From: Symbiodinium natans
Taxonomy: Eukaryota; Sar; Dinophyceae; Suessiales; Symbiodiniaceae
Length of the DNA: 64,000 nt
Reading direction: 5' to 3'
Assembly (NCBI GenBank): GCA_905221605.1
Contig: CAJNDS010002135.1
Coordinates: forward strand, 1,330,001-1,394,000
Below are positions 1-12,240 of this stretch, piece after piece. Position 1 is the first letter of the stretch; each line of letters opens with the position of its first letter. A program made the translations under genes and the position numbers. The notes under the pieces were generated by a model. It made no database searches. It worked only from the letters and a program-made list of their open reading frames with translations, and was not told the DNA's origin.

Positions 1-612
1 TTTGGATTGTAGCATTCAGGCTTTGGGATTTGTTTCCGGCTCAGGAAATTGAGGGATTTGCTTTTTTTGGTTTAGTGTGCGGTTTAGGGGGCTTGCGTGT
101 TGGGGGATTTAGGGGTTAGGAGTTTGGTGTAGGGTCTAGGAGTTTAGGGTTCGAGATTCAGGGCCCAGGGCTGGCATTCTCACATTCCGAATGTCAATGT
201 GAACTTGCCGGCAAGATGCCTGTGTTGTTGGTTTGAGAATTTGGCGCTAGCCTCGTTTGAAGCCCTAAACCGGAGCACCAGCATCGTAGTGTCACTGCTG
301 GAGGACTCGCTATTGAAAAAGGGGACGATTCCAGTCATACAAAAAGCCTTCCGGGTCTAAGTATTTACGAAATGAGGGCCCCGAACATAGACCCCTAAAT
401 ACTATAGTCCTTCTACAGGACCCCCCCAAAGGGTACCGCCAAGTTCGGAAACTATGGGTACATGACCCTGGGCGGAGTGCACTTTTCATGCTTGAAGGTC
501 CTGTTACAATTTAGGGTTCAGGGTTTAGTTAGGGTTTAGGGTTGAGGGTTTAGGGTTTAGGGTTTAGGGTTTAGGGTGTAGGGTTTAGGGTTTAGGGTTT
601 AGGGGGCTCAGG

Positions 613-697
613 GCCATGTTGGGGAGGTGGCGGAGCTCGCAACTTGGGGTGCTGCAGTGCTCAGTCCCAACACGATCGCCGGTTTTGGGGGCTTCAA
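613..697 (+). CDS. Candidate exon, faintly aspartokinase-like
   Basis: Between acceptor GGCTCAG and donor GTACCAGG the frame reads EVAELATWGAAVLSPNTIAG. The pattern ELAxxGAxVLxPxTI occurs in aspartate kinases, but no other domain part (such as GRGGSD) was found nearby. The minus strand is also open. Confidence 0.25.
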
Positions 698-2109
698 GGT
701 ACCAGGATGGTCTAGACTGAGCATAGGGTTAGGGTTTAGGGTTTAGGGTTAGGATTTAGGGTTTAGGGTTTAGGGTTTAGGGTTTAGGGTTAGTAGGCCT
801 TAGAATCCCCATAATGAACCCTATCAAGGGCCCTTTTAAGGGATTATAGGGTGTGATAGCCCATCCTGGTATACCCTAGAAGCCCAACAAGCCCTCCCGT
901 ATACACCCTCTACAGATCAGGGCGACACCCTGCAACCTACGCCCTCGGTCACCAAAACCTGTGAACCCGTCAGTCCTAAACCCCAAACCCCAAACCCTAA
1001 AAGAAAACCCTAAACCCTAAACCCCAAACCCTAAGAGAAACCCTAAACCCTAAGCCCTAAACCCTAAACCCGTGCCTTCCACAGGGTTACAGCCTCGTTG
1101 GCAACACGTCATGGCCTCAGAGACCCAAGCGCCAGATTGTCTTGGCGCCGCTTTAAGGTTAAGGGTTTAGGGTTTTGGGTTTTGGGTTGGCGCCGCATCG
1201 GTCCAGTTCTTCAGGGCTCTTTGGGTTCAGGGTTCTTGGGGGGGGGGGGGGGGGGGTATAAGTAGGGTTTTAGGGTTTCTTGTGCAGTAGTATTCCTCTT
1301 CTTTGGGGTTTAGGATTTAGAGTTAGGAATGGGAGAGTTGAGGATCCAAGATTCAGGGTTTTGGTGATAGTTGCTGAGCAAGGGTAAGTTGGACCTTTTA
1401 ACTTCCCTACCTCGGGCAACAGGTAGGGCGCAGAGTTTAGGGTTTAGGGTTAGGGTTTAGGATTTAGGGTTTAGGGTTTAGGGTTTAGGGTTTACGGTCG
1501 TGGGCGGAACTCGACGTTCTTTGCTCAGCTGTGTCAGGTGCACCCGGCAGCAGGACTACTACGACACTGGGCTCAAAGTCTTGCTGGGTCGGTTTCGGGG
1601 CCTGCTTTCGGGTTTAGGGTTGTATATTCGGTATAGGGTTTAGGCGTCATGACAGTGTGTTTTTCTGAAAGCGATAGCTGCCGCGCCGCAGGCCCCAGAA
1701 GTTGGGGGGTGGGGCCCCCCCCATGACGTGACTTTGGGTTCTCGTTTTGATGCGCTCGGGCCCAAAACCATAACAAACAATCTGTACTCTGTAGTGTTTT
1801 TAGCCAAGAAGTAAGCCAGAAGACCCGGCGCCCGAGGGCATGGTGATCCCGTTGCACCTAATGCAAGGATTTGGGTTCACCCTAAACCCTAAACCCTAAA
1901 CCCTAAACCCTAAACCCTAAACCCTAAACCCAAGGTGGAGGGTTTTCAGCCTTGAAACTTGGGTCCCGAGCATCCTCACACTCTTTGGTACCTATAAACC
2001 CCAAAACGCACGGGTTCCGGGTTGAGGGTTGAGGGTTTAGGGCAACCCTAAACCCTAAACCCTAAACCCTAAACCCTAAACCCTAAATCCTAAACCCTTT
2101 AGGGCAAGT

Positions 2110-3000
2110 TTCGGGTGTATAGGGGTTGCGTTCAAAATTCGCGTGTCTGCTCAGTTACTTTAATTTTCATTAATCGGTTTGGCCGGTCTACTTTCATGTC
2201 TTTGCTATAAGGCGTCACCGAGGGGGATCCCCTAAAACCCCAGTGTGGCGCTAGGAAGACGCTAGGTTCGCGCTAGGTAAATTCAACAAACATTATTTCA
2301 AATTTCGCATGTCACCACTAAGCGAACCCAACAGAGATTGATTAAGAAGGCCAGCCAGGCGCGCCACCCGAGATATGCGTACAACATCCGGGGTGGTGTA
2401 ATAACCCCGCGCCTCTTCGTTATGAATTGACGGGGCCCCTGTTGCCAGGATAGAGGTTCTTTTAGGGAAAACGATGACAAGAAAGAAACGATATTCTTGT
2501 TTCCACTTGGTACATTTGCTGCTCCTGGCTTGTTTTCGTCGTTCATCATGTCGTAGTATCAGATCTTGGAAAATCCGGCACAGTGTTTTGCGCTAGCGCC
2601 ACGCTAGCACGGCGCTAGCAAAATGTCAACGCAACCTCCCCCGGCAGACCATGGCCCATTCCTCCTCTAGCAGACCACAAAGGAACACCACAGAACCGAG
2701 AGTGCTATGCTTGCTGGAGCTCGGACCCCGCAAGTGGCGACAGCGGAGAACCTTCGCTCGCGCCAGAACTCCAGCAGTAGCAGTTTGTAGCAGTAACACT
2801 AGCAGTTCTTGTGACGACTCGTCCGACAGCAGCGCCTGAAAAATGGTCCGCACGAGCACCCTTTCTAGGACATCATGCTTGGATCCTTCAAATGTCGCGT
2901 TTGCTACTCCATCTCAATCAGCTTCTTTTTCCTTCAGGACCTAAGGCGTCACCAAGGGAGTTCCGATTTAACGTCAATTTCGGGAACAAGCATTTTGTCA
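2110..3000. other. Unique region with GCGCTAG-containing repeats
   Basis: Free of TTTAGGG. GCGCTAG-like motifs cluster at 2252-2276 and 2589-2620, and GGCGTCACC(G/A)AGGG is repeated at 2211 and 2944. Short ORFs on both strands (minus 2298-2549, plus 2651-2839) match nothing I recognise. Confidence 0.4.
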
Positions 3001-3199
3001 ACAACCCATAGGGTTTAGGGTTCAGGGTAGAGATGGAAACAGCTGAGAGAAGCTTGCAGGAATTTAGGGACCTGAGCACGGCACCCACACCCTCACACAT
3101 TCGGGGATTCCCGCGACGCCGACACCCTCAAACTCAAAGTTTAGGGTTCAGGAACTACACAAGTAGGGTTGAGGGTTTAGGGTTTAGTGTTTCGGGTAA

Positions 3200-3329
3200 A
3201 CCCTGAAGCCCGAAACCCATTCGCGGCCACTTGGAACCTTTTGCATTTCTTGGATGATCCTTTGCGGCTGTCCCGTGGGCCTTATACATTCCTGCCAGGG
3301 TTCCCACATGAGTTTTTGTTCAGGGTTTA
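3200..3329 (+). CDS. Candidate exon, function unknown, strand uncertain
   Basis: Plus frame reads NPFAATWNLLHFLDDPLRLS and continues to FPHEFLFR before a GTTTAGG donor. On the minus strand a canonical CAG/GT exon (ECIRPTGQPQRIIQEMQK, about 3235-3288) competes. Confidence 0.3.
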
Positions 3330-3569
3330 GGGTCTAGGGTGTAGGGTTTAACTAGAGAAAACCAGTGCTCGTGTTTTTCCGGGCTGTTACTCTAGGAATC
3401 TCCTGGCTGGGAAGCATGGTGCCCTTAGACCTTAAGCCCTAATTGTGAGAGCCTCCGTCTCAAGCCGCCGACCCAAGAGGCCGCAAACCAGAAAGAGCCA
3501 ACCATTAAGCTAAGCTTGAGCCCTACACCCGCAACAACCCTGAACCCTGCCCACTACCTTCCATGTCCA

Positions 3570-3712
3570 TAGTCAGGAGGACTTGTGGAAAGAGACTGCG
3601 TGCCGTGCCCCTCGACATGGGTCCTGATTACAGCAACGGCCTCCTCTGCTATTGCGGCAACGTAACGGAGGAGCAGGACCAGGAAGCGAACAGACTGGAG
3701 CTACCATACTAA
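3570..3712. CDS. Candidate coding segment, strand uncertain
   Basis: Plus frame ends with a TAA stop after LRAVPLDMGPDYSNGLLCYC and more. The minus frame, after acceptor GGTAG, reads SVRFLVLLLRYVAAIAEEAV, a hydrophobic stretch. Either may be real. Confidence 0.3.
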
Positions 3713-4351
3713 GTTGTAACTACCCTAACTTGCCCTAAGCCCTTAAGCCCTAAAACCCTTAAGGCCTAAACCCTAAACCCTAAGACCTAAACCCTAAACC
3801 CCAGGCACCGAACCCCTAAGCCCGAGACCCTCATGAACCTTCAAGCGCCATAAGGTTCCCGGAGTGGAGAATCTCATGGTTTCGCTCGGCACTTGGATGG
3901 CCCCAAAAAACCACCCCCCAAAAAGCCCTCAAGGGTTTAGGGTTCTAGGGTTCATGGGGTTTAGGGTTCTAGGGTTCAGGGGGTTTTGGGTCAAAGGTTG
4001 AGGGTTCAGGGTTTAGGGCTTAGGGTTTAAGGTTCAGGGTTTTGGGTTTAGGGTTCCGGGTGAAGCCCTCAGGGGCACGGAGATGTATTTTGGGGGTTTT
4101 TGGGGTCATGTCGAGGATGTTGGGATTGGGGTTTTCTCTCGCAACTTTGGGCTTAGAGCTGAGGGTTTAGGGTTTAGGGTTTAGGGTTTAGGGTTTAGGG
4201 CTAAGGGTGTGGGGTTGAGGGTTAGGGGCTGCGGTTTATGAGCACGGTCGCCGGTTTCTTTTTCGGCAGGGGTGTCTTCAAGGTTTGGCCTTGGAGGGTT
4301 CGACTTGCCTCCCATCCTCTGCAGGAAGTGAGGGGGTCGTTTCGGTCAGTG

Positions 4352-4510
4352 GCCCTAAACCCGAAAACCCTAAAACCCTAAAACCCGAAAACCCCAAAAC
4401 CCTAAAACCCTAAAACCCTAAAACCCTAAAACCCTAAAACCCTAAAACCCTAAAACCCTAAAACCCTAAAACCCTAAAACCCTAAAACCCTAAAACCCTA
4501 AAACCCTAAA
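4352..4510. repeat. 8-bp variant AAAACCCT array, copy 1
   Basis: Twenty units of CCCTAAAA. The unit equals the Chlamydomonas-type TTTTAGGG octamer rather than the surrounding heptamer. Confidence 0.95.
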
Positions 4511-4907
4511 CCCGCTTCCTGCGTCCCCGGAGCCCCACCTTGGCTCAGGGGTGTTTATGCTTCTGACGGCGGCGGCAGCATGTCCTAAAAAACCCTTCAA
4601 AATCCTTAATCTTGTTCCCCTATATATGCCTTATATAGTCCCTTTATGCCTAAGTAGCTCCGACATAGCCCCTAAATAAACCTCCCCAAGCTACCTGATT
4701 CAAGGGTGCCTCCTCCAGTCCCTTGAGAAGCTAAGCCCAACCCCGCACCATCGCAGGGTTTAGGGTTTAGGGCTTAGGGCTTAGGGTTTAGGGTTTAGGG
4801 TTTAGGGTTTAGGGTTAGCGCCAATGGTGATTCTGCAAACCTCCGATTCAATGACTGGGAGCAAGGGATATGCCTCAACCATCATAGTCGGGGTCTAGGG
4901 TATTATG

Positions 4908-5008
4908 ACTTGGGAACACCTTGTAGTAACAGTCCCTAATAGGGATTATACTAGGGGGTACCATAGTCCCTGTTAAGGACTATTAGAAAAAGGGGGAGCA
5001 CCCCAAAT
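4908..5008. mobile_element. Family A MITE-like element, copy 1
   Basis: Ends TTGGGAACACC and GGGGGAGCACCCCAA are inverted. The interior AGTCCCTAATAGGGATTATA and TAAGGACTATTA is itself symmetric. Same family as copies at 19801, 31320, 37472 and 51781. Confidence 0.7.
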
Positions 5009-5282
5009 TATGACTTTTGCTGTTGTTGGCCCTGAAAGGTTCAATCACGAGTTCGTGGTGTACCCGGTCTACAATTCTCTCAGCTTCCAAACACGAGCGG
5101 CTCCGATGAAGGACCGGGGTGGGGGGGGGGGGGGGGGGGGGGGTGTGCAGCTTAAATAGGGTCTATTTGGAAGCTGAGACTTGTGTTTTAAAGAGGAAAT
5201 CAGGCCCCAAAACGTATACTTATTTACAAGAGACAACTTCCAAATAGACCCTATTTTAGGTTCTGTAGGGTTGCCAAGACAG

Positions 5283-7195
5283 AATTTAATTCAATTAATT
5301 CAATTAATTCATTTATTTACACTTGGGGAGGTTGAATTAATTGAATTAATTGAATAAATTCAATTAATTCACCCCCCCCCCCTTTTGGAATTAATTGAAT
5401 TAAATGAATTAATGGAATTAATTGAATTAATTGAATTAATTGAATTAATTCAATTAATTCCAAATGAGGGGTGAATTAATTGAATTAATTCAATTAATTC
5501 AGTTAATTCAATTAATTCAATTAATTCAATTAATTCAATTAATTCAATTAATTCCAAATGGGGGGGTGGGGGGCTCGGGGCTGGGGGCGGGGGGGGGGCA
5601 CCATTTGGAAATAATTGAATTAATTGAATTAATTCACCCCCCCCCCCTTTTGGAATTAATTGAATTAAATGAATTAATGGAATTAATTGAATTAATGGAA
5701 TTAATTGAATTAATTCAATTAATTCAATTAATTCCAAATGGGGGGTCAATTACCTGAATTAATTCAATTAATTCAATTAATTCAATTAATTCAATTAATT
5801 CAATTAATTCAATTAATTCAATTAATTCCAAATGGGGGGGGGCACCATTCCGGGCTCGTAAATTAGTATTGCGGGGAGGCCCGGGCTCGTGATTTAGTAT
5901 TGGGGGGAGGCCCGGGCTCGTGATTTAGTATTGGGGGGAGGCCCGGCCTCGTAATTTGGAGGCCGGGCTCGTGATTTAGCCCGGGCTCGTGATTTAGTAT
6001 TGGGGGGAGGCCCGGGCTCGTGATTTAGTATTGCGGGAAGGCCCGGGCTCGTAATTTAGTATTGGGGGGAGGCCCGGGCTCGTGATTTAGTATTGGGGGG
6101 AGGCCCGGGCTCGTGGTTTAGTATTGGGGGGAGGAGGATTCCCCAGCCCCCACCCCCCATTTGGAAATAAATGAATTAACTGAATTAATTGAAATAATTG
6201 AATTAATTCAATTAATTCAATTAATTCATTTATTTCCAAAGGGGAGGTGGAATTAATTGAATTAATTGAATTAATTCAATTAATTCAATTAATTCAATTA
6301 ATTGAATTAATTCAATTAATTCAATTAATTCATTTATTTCCAAAGGGGAGGTGGAATTAATTGAATTAATTGAATTAATTCAATTATTTCAATTAATTCA
6401 ATTAATTCAATTAATTCAATTAATTCATTTATTTCCAAATGGGGGGGATTCCCCAGCCCCCACCCCCCCCCCCCCTTTGGAAATAAATGAATTAATTGAA
6501 TTAATTGAATTAATTGAATTAATTGAATTTCAATTAATTCAATAATTCATTTATTTCCAAAGGGGAGGTGGAATTAATTGAATTAATTGAATTAATTCAA
6601 TTAATTCAATTAATTCAATTAATTCAAATTTGAATTCATTGAATTAATTGAATTAATTATTAATTCAATTAATTCAATTAATTCAATTCATTTATTTCCA
6701 AATGGGGGGGATTCCCCAGCCCCCACCCCCCCCCCCTTTGGAAATAAATGAATTAATTGAATTAATTGAATTAATTGAATTAATTGAATTAATTGAATTA
6801 ATTGAATTAATTGAATTAATTGAATTTCAATTAATTCAATTAATTCATTTATTTCCAAAGGGGAGGTGGAATTAATTGAATTAATTGAATTAATTCAATT
6901 ATTTCAATTAATTCAATTAATTCATTTATTTCCAAAGGGGGGGGAGGGGTGGGGGCTGGGGAATCCCCCCATTTGGAAATAATTGAATTAATTGAATTAA
7001 TTCAATTAATTCAATTAATTCAATTAATTCAATTAATTCCACCCCCCCTTTGGAAATAAATGAATTAATTGAATTAATTCAATTAATTCAATTATGTCAA
7101 TTAATTCAATTAATTCAATTAATTCATTTATTTCCAAAGGGGGGGGGTGGGGGCTGGGGAATCCCCCCCATTTGGAAATGACTGAACTAATTGAA
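5283..7195. repeat. AATTCAATT / AATTGAATT array with alternating orientation
   Basis: Blocks of the 9-mer AATTCAATT alternate with blocks of its reverse complement, each 5-10 copies, so neighbouring blocks can pair into long hairpins. Junctions carry CCAAATGGGGGG-type G or C runs. ORFs of LIELIQLI type are translations of the repeat. Confidence 0.95.
5850..6136. repeat. About 31-bp tandem repeat, GGCCCGGGCTCGTGATTTAG type
   Basis: Eight or nine copies of a unit containing GGCCCGGGCTCGTGATTTAG followed by TATTGGGGGGA, embedded in the AATTCAATT array. Confidence 0.9.
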
Positions 7196-7204
7196 CGAAA
7201 TTAT

Positions 7205-8070
7205 TTAAACTATGGCGGCTCGATTTGGCCAAATTTTGCCGGGCAGCCTGCGGGCAAAATTTGGCCAAATCGGGTTGCTCTTCGTATGCCATGAGTAATG
7301 CGCGGCTCGATTTGGCCAAGTTTTGCCCGGAGGCTGCCCGGCAAAATTTGGCCAAATCGAGCCGCGCATTTCTCAGCGCGTACGACGAGCAGCCCGATTT
7401 GGCCAAATTTTGCCCGCAGACTTCCCGGCAAAATTTGGCCAAATCGAGCCGCGATAGTTTAAATAATTTCGGGCCTCCAGAAAGGCGCGGCTCGATTTGG
7501 CCAGATTTTGCCGGGCAGTCTGCGGGCAAAATTTGGCCAAATCGGGCTGCTCGTCGAACGCGATGAGAAATGCGCGGCTCGATTTGGCCAAATTTTGCCG
7601 GGCAGCCTCCGGGCAAAATTTGGCCAAATCGAGCCGCGCCTTTCTGAAGGCCCGAAATTTTTAAACTATCGCGGCTCGATTTGGCCAAATTTTGCCGGGC
7701 AGCTTCCGGGCAAAATTTGGCCAAATCGGGCTGCCCTTCGTATGCCATGAGAAATGCGTGGCTCGATTTGGCAAAATTTTGCCCGGAGGCTGCCCGGCAA
7801 AATTTGGCCAAATCGAGCCGCGCATTTCTCATCACGTTCGACGAGCAGCCCGATTTGGCCAAATTTTGCCCCCGCAGACTGCCCGGCAAAATCTGGCCAA
7901 ATCGAGCCGCGCCTTTCTGGAGGCCCGAAATTATTTAAACTATCGCGGCTCGATTTGGCCAAATTTTGCCGGGCAGTCTGCGGGCAAAAATTTGGCCAAA
8001 TCGGGCTGCTCGTCGTACGCGCTGAGAAATGCGCGGCTCGATTTGGCCAAATTTTGCCGGGCAGCCTCCC
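7205..8070. repeat. Palindromic array built on CTCGATTTGGCCAAATTTTG
   Basis: Units of about 120 bp contain CTCGATTTGGCCAAATTTTG, a GCCGGGCAGCCTGCGGGC-like centre, and the reverse complement. Long ORFs on both strands (KFGQIEPR-type peptides, up to 253 codons) are a by-product of this symmetry. Confidence 0.93.
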
Positions 8071-8400
8071 ATCATCCCCCATCATCCCCCATCATCTCCA
8101 TCATCCACCATCATCTTCATCATCTCCCGTCATCTCCCCCATCCCCTCCCATCCCTCATCCTCTCTCATGATGTGCTATCACCCCTCATCTTGGAGCATC
8201 ATCTTCATCATCTTCATCATCTTCATCAATCATCTTCTTCATCTCCCATCATCTCCGGGCATCATCTCCCATCATCTCCGGGCATCATCTCCCATCATCT
8301 CGGAGCGTCATCTTCCATCATCTCGGAGCATCATCTTCCATCATCTCGGAGCATCATCTTCCATCATCTCGGAGCATCATCTTCCATCATCTTCAGTTTG
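8066..8400. repeat. CATCATCTC minisatellite
   Basis: Irregular CATCATCTC/CATCATCTTC units, with a higher-order 30-bp unit containing CTCGGAGCATCATCTTC near 8285-8390. Confidence 0.95.
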
Positions 8401-8473
8401 AAAAAGTACTCAAATATTCACCACCTAGACCCATACACCCAAAACTCCGCAAACCGCCCCTTCCCCTTCCAGA

Positions 8474-8545
8474 ATTAAATAATTTAAATAATTTAAATCC
8501 GAAACACCCCTTTCAGATTTAAATTATTTAAATTATTTAATTCCG
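8474..8545. repeat. AT-rich inverted repeat
   Basis: GAATTAAATAATTTAAATAA and its reverse complement surround a short GC-richer loop (CCGAAACACCCCTTTC), giving a stable hairpin. Confidence 0.85.
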
Positions 8546-8554
8546 GGGGGGGGC

Positions 8555-9112
8555 CAGAAGGAGGACAAAAGTTGGTGTGATTCGCGCGCCTGCGTTTTTT
8601 GCTTGCAGAAGGAGGGCGCGCGAATCACACCAGATTTTGTCCTCTGGGTTTTGTCGGACATGTGAGCAACAAGAAGGAGGACAAAAGTTGGTGTGATTCG
8701 CGCGCCTGTGTTTTTTGCTTGCAGAAGGAGGGCGCGCAAATCACACCAGATTTTGTCCTCTGGGTTTTGTCGGACATGTGAGCAACAAGAAGGAGGACAA
8801 AAGTTGGTGTGATTCGCGCGCCTGTGTTTTTTGCTTGCAGAAGGAGGGCGCGCGAATCACACCAGATTTTGTCCTCTGGGTTTTGTCGGACATGTGAGCA
8901 ACAAGAAGGAGGACAAAAGTTGGTGTGATTCGCGCGCCTGTGTTTTTTGCTTGCAGAAGGAGGGCGCGCGAATCACACCAGATTTGTCCTCTGGGTTTTG
9001 TCGGACATGTGAGCAACAAGAAGGAGGACAAAAGTTGGTGTGATTCGCGCGCCTGTGTTTTTTGCTTGCACAAGGAAGGCGCGCGAATCACACCAGATTT
9101 TGTCTTCTTGGC
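8555..9112. repeat. 116-bp tandem repeat with perfect internal hairpin
   Basis: About five near-identical units with period 116 (one 115). Each contains GGTGTGATTCGCGCGCC and, 30-odd bases on, its reverse complement GGCGCGCGAATCACACC. Regular ORFs in this region arise from the repeat. Confidence 0.95.
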
Positions 9113-11020
9113 TTTTTTTGGTAGCAAACCCACCTGTCAAGGACACCCACACCAGAAACCCCCTTTTTGTGGAAACCTTGAAAGCAAGGTGCTGTGTTGT
9201 CCGCTCTCACCTTTCGTTCGTTGCACGGTTTGTCCCCTTTATTTTTTTTTGCAGAGGGGAGTCCAAGATTTTGAGAGTGTTGCGGGTGTATAGCAAAACC
9301 CACTTGAAATGCACCCACAATGGAGACCTCTTTTTTTGGCAAACCTTGAAAGACATGTGCTTCTCTGTCCATTCTCACCTTTCGTTCGTTGTGTTTTCTG
9401 TCCCCATTCTTTCTTTAAATATGAAATATTCAAATCATAATTGAAGCGGGGCATCCAAGATTTTTAGAGTGTTTCGGGCGTCGTTTTCTTCCTTCTTCTG
9501 TAGCAGAACGCACCTTAAAAGGACACCCACACCAGAGACTCTGATGCTGTGGAAACCTTGCAGGAAAGGCGCTCCCTTTGTCCACTGTGGCAGTTCTTTC
9601 GTTGTATTTCTATGCGCAAGAGGAAATAGCAGAGGGAAATGATGTTACGTGTATCCAAAATCAGGGTGTCCTTTTCTTACTTTTCTGTAGCAAAACCCAC
9701 CTTTCAAGGACACCCACACCGGAGACACAAATTTTATGGAAACCTTGAAAGAAAAGGGTGCTTCTTTGTCCACTCTCATCTTTCGTTCGTCAATTTCAAT
9801 ATGAAATATGTAAATCATAGTTAAAGAGGGGCGTCCAAGATTTGTTGGGTCTTTCGGGCGTTCTTTTCTTCCTTGTTCTGTAGCAGAACCCACCTTAAAA
9901 GGACGCCCGCTCCGGAGACTTCTATTGTTTGGAAACCTTGAAAGAAAAGGGTGCTTGTTTGTCCACTCTCACCTTTTGTTCGTTTCATGTTCTGTCACCC
10001 TTTTATTAAGTATGGATATGTGTAGATCACTTTAAAGATGGGTGTCCAAGTTGTTTACAGTGTTTCGGGTGTCCTTTTCTTCCTGTTTAAAACCCACCTT
10101 AAAAGGACACCCGCACCGGAGACGCCGATGTTTTGGAAACCTTGAAGGAAAGGCGCTCCCTTTTTCTACTGTGGCCTTCCTTTCGTCTTATTTCTTTGCA
10201 CAAGAGGAAATAAAAGAAAGACATCATGTTACATGTATCCAAAATTAGGGTGTCCTTTTCTTCTTTCTTCTGTAGCAAAACCCACCTGAAAGGGACACCC
10301 ACACCGGAGACCTCTGTTCTTTGGAAACCTTGAACTTTATTTTCTTTTTTGCACCCTTTATTTAATTAAGTATGACATATTGAAATCATATTCAAAGAGC
10401 GGCGTCCAAGATTTTTAGAGTGTTTCGGGCGTCCTTTTTCTTCCTGTTTCTGTAGCAAAAAACCCACCTTAGAAGGACACCCACACCAGAGACCGCAAGG
10501 GGAAATGACAGAAGGAAATCGCGTTACGTGTATCCAAAATTAGGATGTCCTTTTCTTCTTTTTCTGTAGCACAACCCACCTGAAGAGGACACCCACACCG
10601 GAGGGGTTTTTAAAAACCTTCAAAGAAAAGTAAGGTGCTTCTTTGTCCACTCTCACCTTTCGTTCGTTTCATTTTCTGTCCCCGTTTATTTAGATATGAA
10701 ATGTTTAAACTATATTTCAAGAGGGGTGTCCAAGATTTTGAGAGTTCTTCGGGCGTCCTTTTCTTCCTGTTTCTGTAGCGAAACCCACCGACTCCGATGT
10801 TTTGGAAACCTTGAAGGAAAGGCGCTCCCTTGTCCACTGCGGCCTTCCATTCGTTTTTTTTCTTTGCGCAAGAGGACACAAAAGAAAGACATGATGTGAC
10901 ATGTATCCAAAATTAGGGTGTCCTTTTCTTCTTTTTTCTGTAACAAGACTCACCTTAAAAGGACGCCCGCGCCGGAGACTTCCAGTTTTTAGAAACCTTG
11001 AAAGAAAACAGGCCGAAGAC
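9112..11020. repeat. Degenerate long-period repeat array
   Basis: Recurring blocks: GTGTCCTTTTCTTC, TGTAGCAAAACCCACCTTAA, GGACACCCACACCGGAGAC, TTGGAAACCTTGAAAGAAA, CACCTTTCGTTCGTT and GGCGTCCAAGATTTT. They repeat with variable period (about 180-400 bp) and 10-20% divergence. CACC...GGTG motifs give the blocks local dyad symmetry. No coding signal. Confidence 0.85.
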
Positions 11021-11027
11021 CTAAGAT

Positions 11028-11215
11028 TTTTAGAGAGTTTTTGTTCCCAACAGACAAATCGCGAGCACTGTCCGTCCCCCTAAGATTCTCCAAGAAGTTA
11101 TGCACCCAACACACAATTCGCAAGTGCTGTCCCCTAAGATGTTGAAAGAATCTGTGCTCCCAAAAGACAAATCGCAAGCACCGTCCAAGTAAGATATTCG
11201 AAAAGGGTATGCTCC
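11028..11215. repeat. About 60-bp repeat, CCTAAGAT / AATCGCAAG type
   Basis: Three or four diverged units sharing CAAATCGCAAGCACTGTCC and CCTAAGAT; related in wording to the array at 11540. Confidence 0.8.
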
Positions 11216-11539
11216 CAATCAGTTTTTTCTAAAGAAAAAGACAAGAAGAGAAGAGAGAAGAGAAGTTTGCATGTCTTCCTTCCCTGTTCCTTTCTTCTTC
11301 CGGTTCGCTCGCTCGTTCTGTCTCCCTCTCTCTCGCTCTCTCTTTTTTCTTTTATGGGCGGCATGTCTTGTAGAAATGGAAGACGGAGTGAGACAGGGCG
11401 AGGCATAGAGAGAAGCATAGACCGTAGGACAGAGAGGGTCTCTTAGCTTCCCCCTTCTCAAGTCCAGCTCAGTTTTCTTTCTTGTGGAAAAGAAAGAGGA
11501 AGAGAGAAGAGGAATTTACATGCCCACCCTGCCCCTCCA

Positions 11540-12240
11540 AAGAGTCAAATCGCAAGCCCTGGTCCCTAAGATTTTGGGTTTAACTTTTGCTCCAAAGAGT
11601 CACATCGCAAGCCCTGGTCCCTAAGATTTGGGGCCCAGTTTTTGCTCCAAAGAGTGACATCGCAAGCCCTGGTCCCCAAGATTTTGGGCGCATTTTTTTT
11701 GCTCCAAAGAGTAGCGTCGCAAGCCCTGGTCCCTAAGATTTTGGGCCCAGTTTTTGCTCCAAAAGGTCAAATCGCAAGCCCTGGTCCCTAAGATTTTGGG
11801 TTCACTTTTTGCTCCAAAGAGTAACATCGCAAGCCCTGGTCCCTAAGATTCTGGGCTCATTTTTTGCGCCAAAGAGTCGAATCCCTAAGATTTTGGGGTC
11901 AATTTTTGCTCCAAAGAGGCCAATGGCAAGCCCTGGTCCCTAAGATTTCGGGGTCGATCTGTGCTCCACAGAGTCAAAGCGCAAGCCCTGGTCCCTAAGA
12001 TTTTGGGTTTAACTTTTGCTCCAAAGAGACACATCGCAAGCCCTGGTCCCTAAGATTTGGGGCCCAGTTTATGCCCCAAAAGGTGAAATCGCAAGCCCTG
12101 CTCCCTAAGATTTTGGGCTTATTTCTTGCTCCAAAGAGTAACATCGCAAGCCCTGGTCCCCAAGATTTTGGAATCGATTTTTGCTCCAAAGAGTCAGATC
12201 GCAAGCCCTGGTCCCTAAAATGTTGGGCTCAATTTTTGCC
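11540..12240. repeat. About 60-bp tandem repeat, CAAGCCCTGGTCCCTAAGAT type
   Basis: Eleven or twelve units containing GCTCCAAAGAGT, ATCGCAAGCCCTGGTCCC and TAAGATTTTGGG. Confidence 0.95.

Noticed and set aside
150-360. Plus-strand frame with LLKKGTIPVI, as an aspartokinase N-terminal part
   Set aside because: No exon with the required middle domain between here and 613, so the family link was not accepted.
7128-7889. 253-codon minus-strand ORF, the longest in the window
   Set aside because: Translation of the palindromic CGATTTGGCC satellite; both strands are open for the same reason.
8555-12240. CRISPR-like arrays
   Set aside because: Tandem units are contiguous and lack unique spacers; eukaryotic context.
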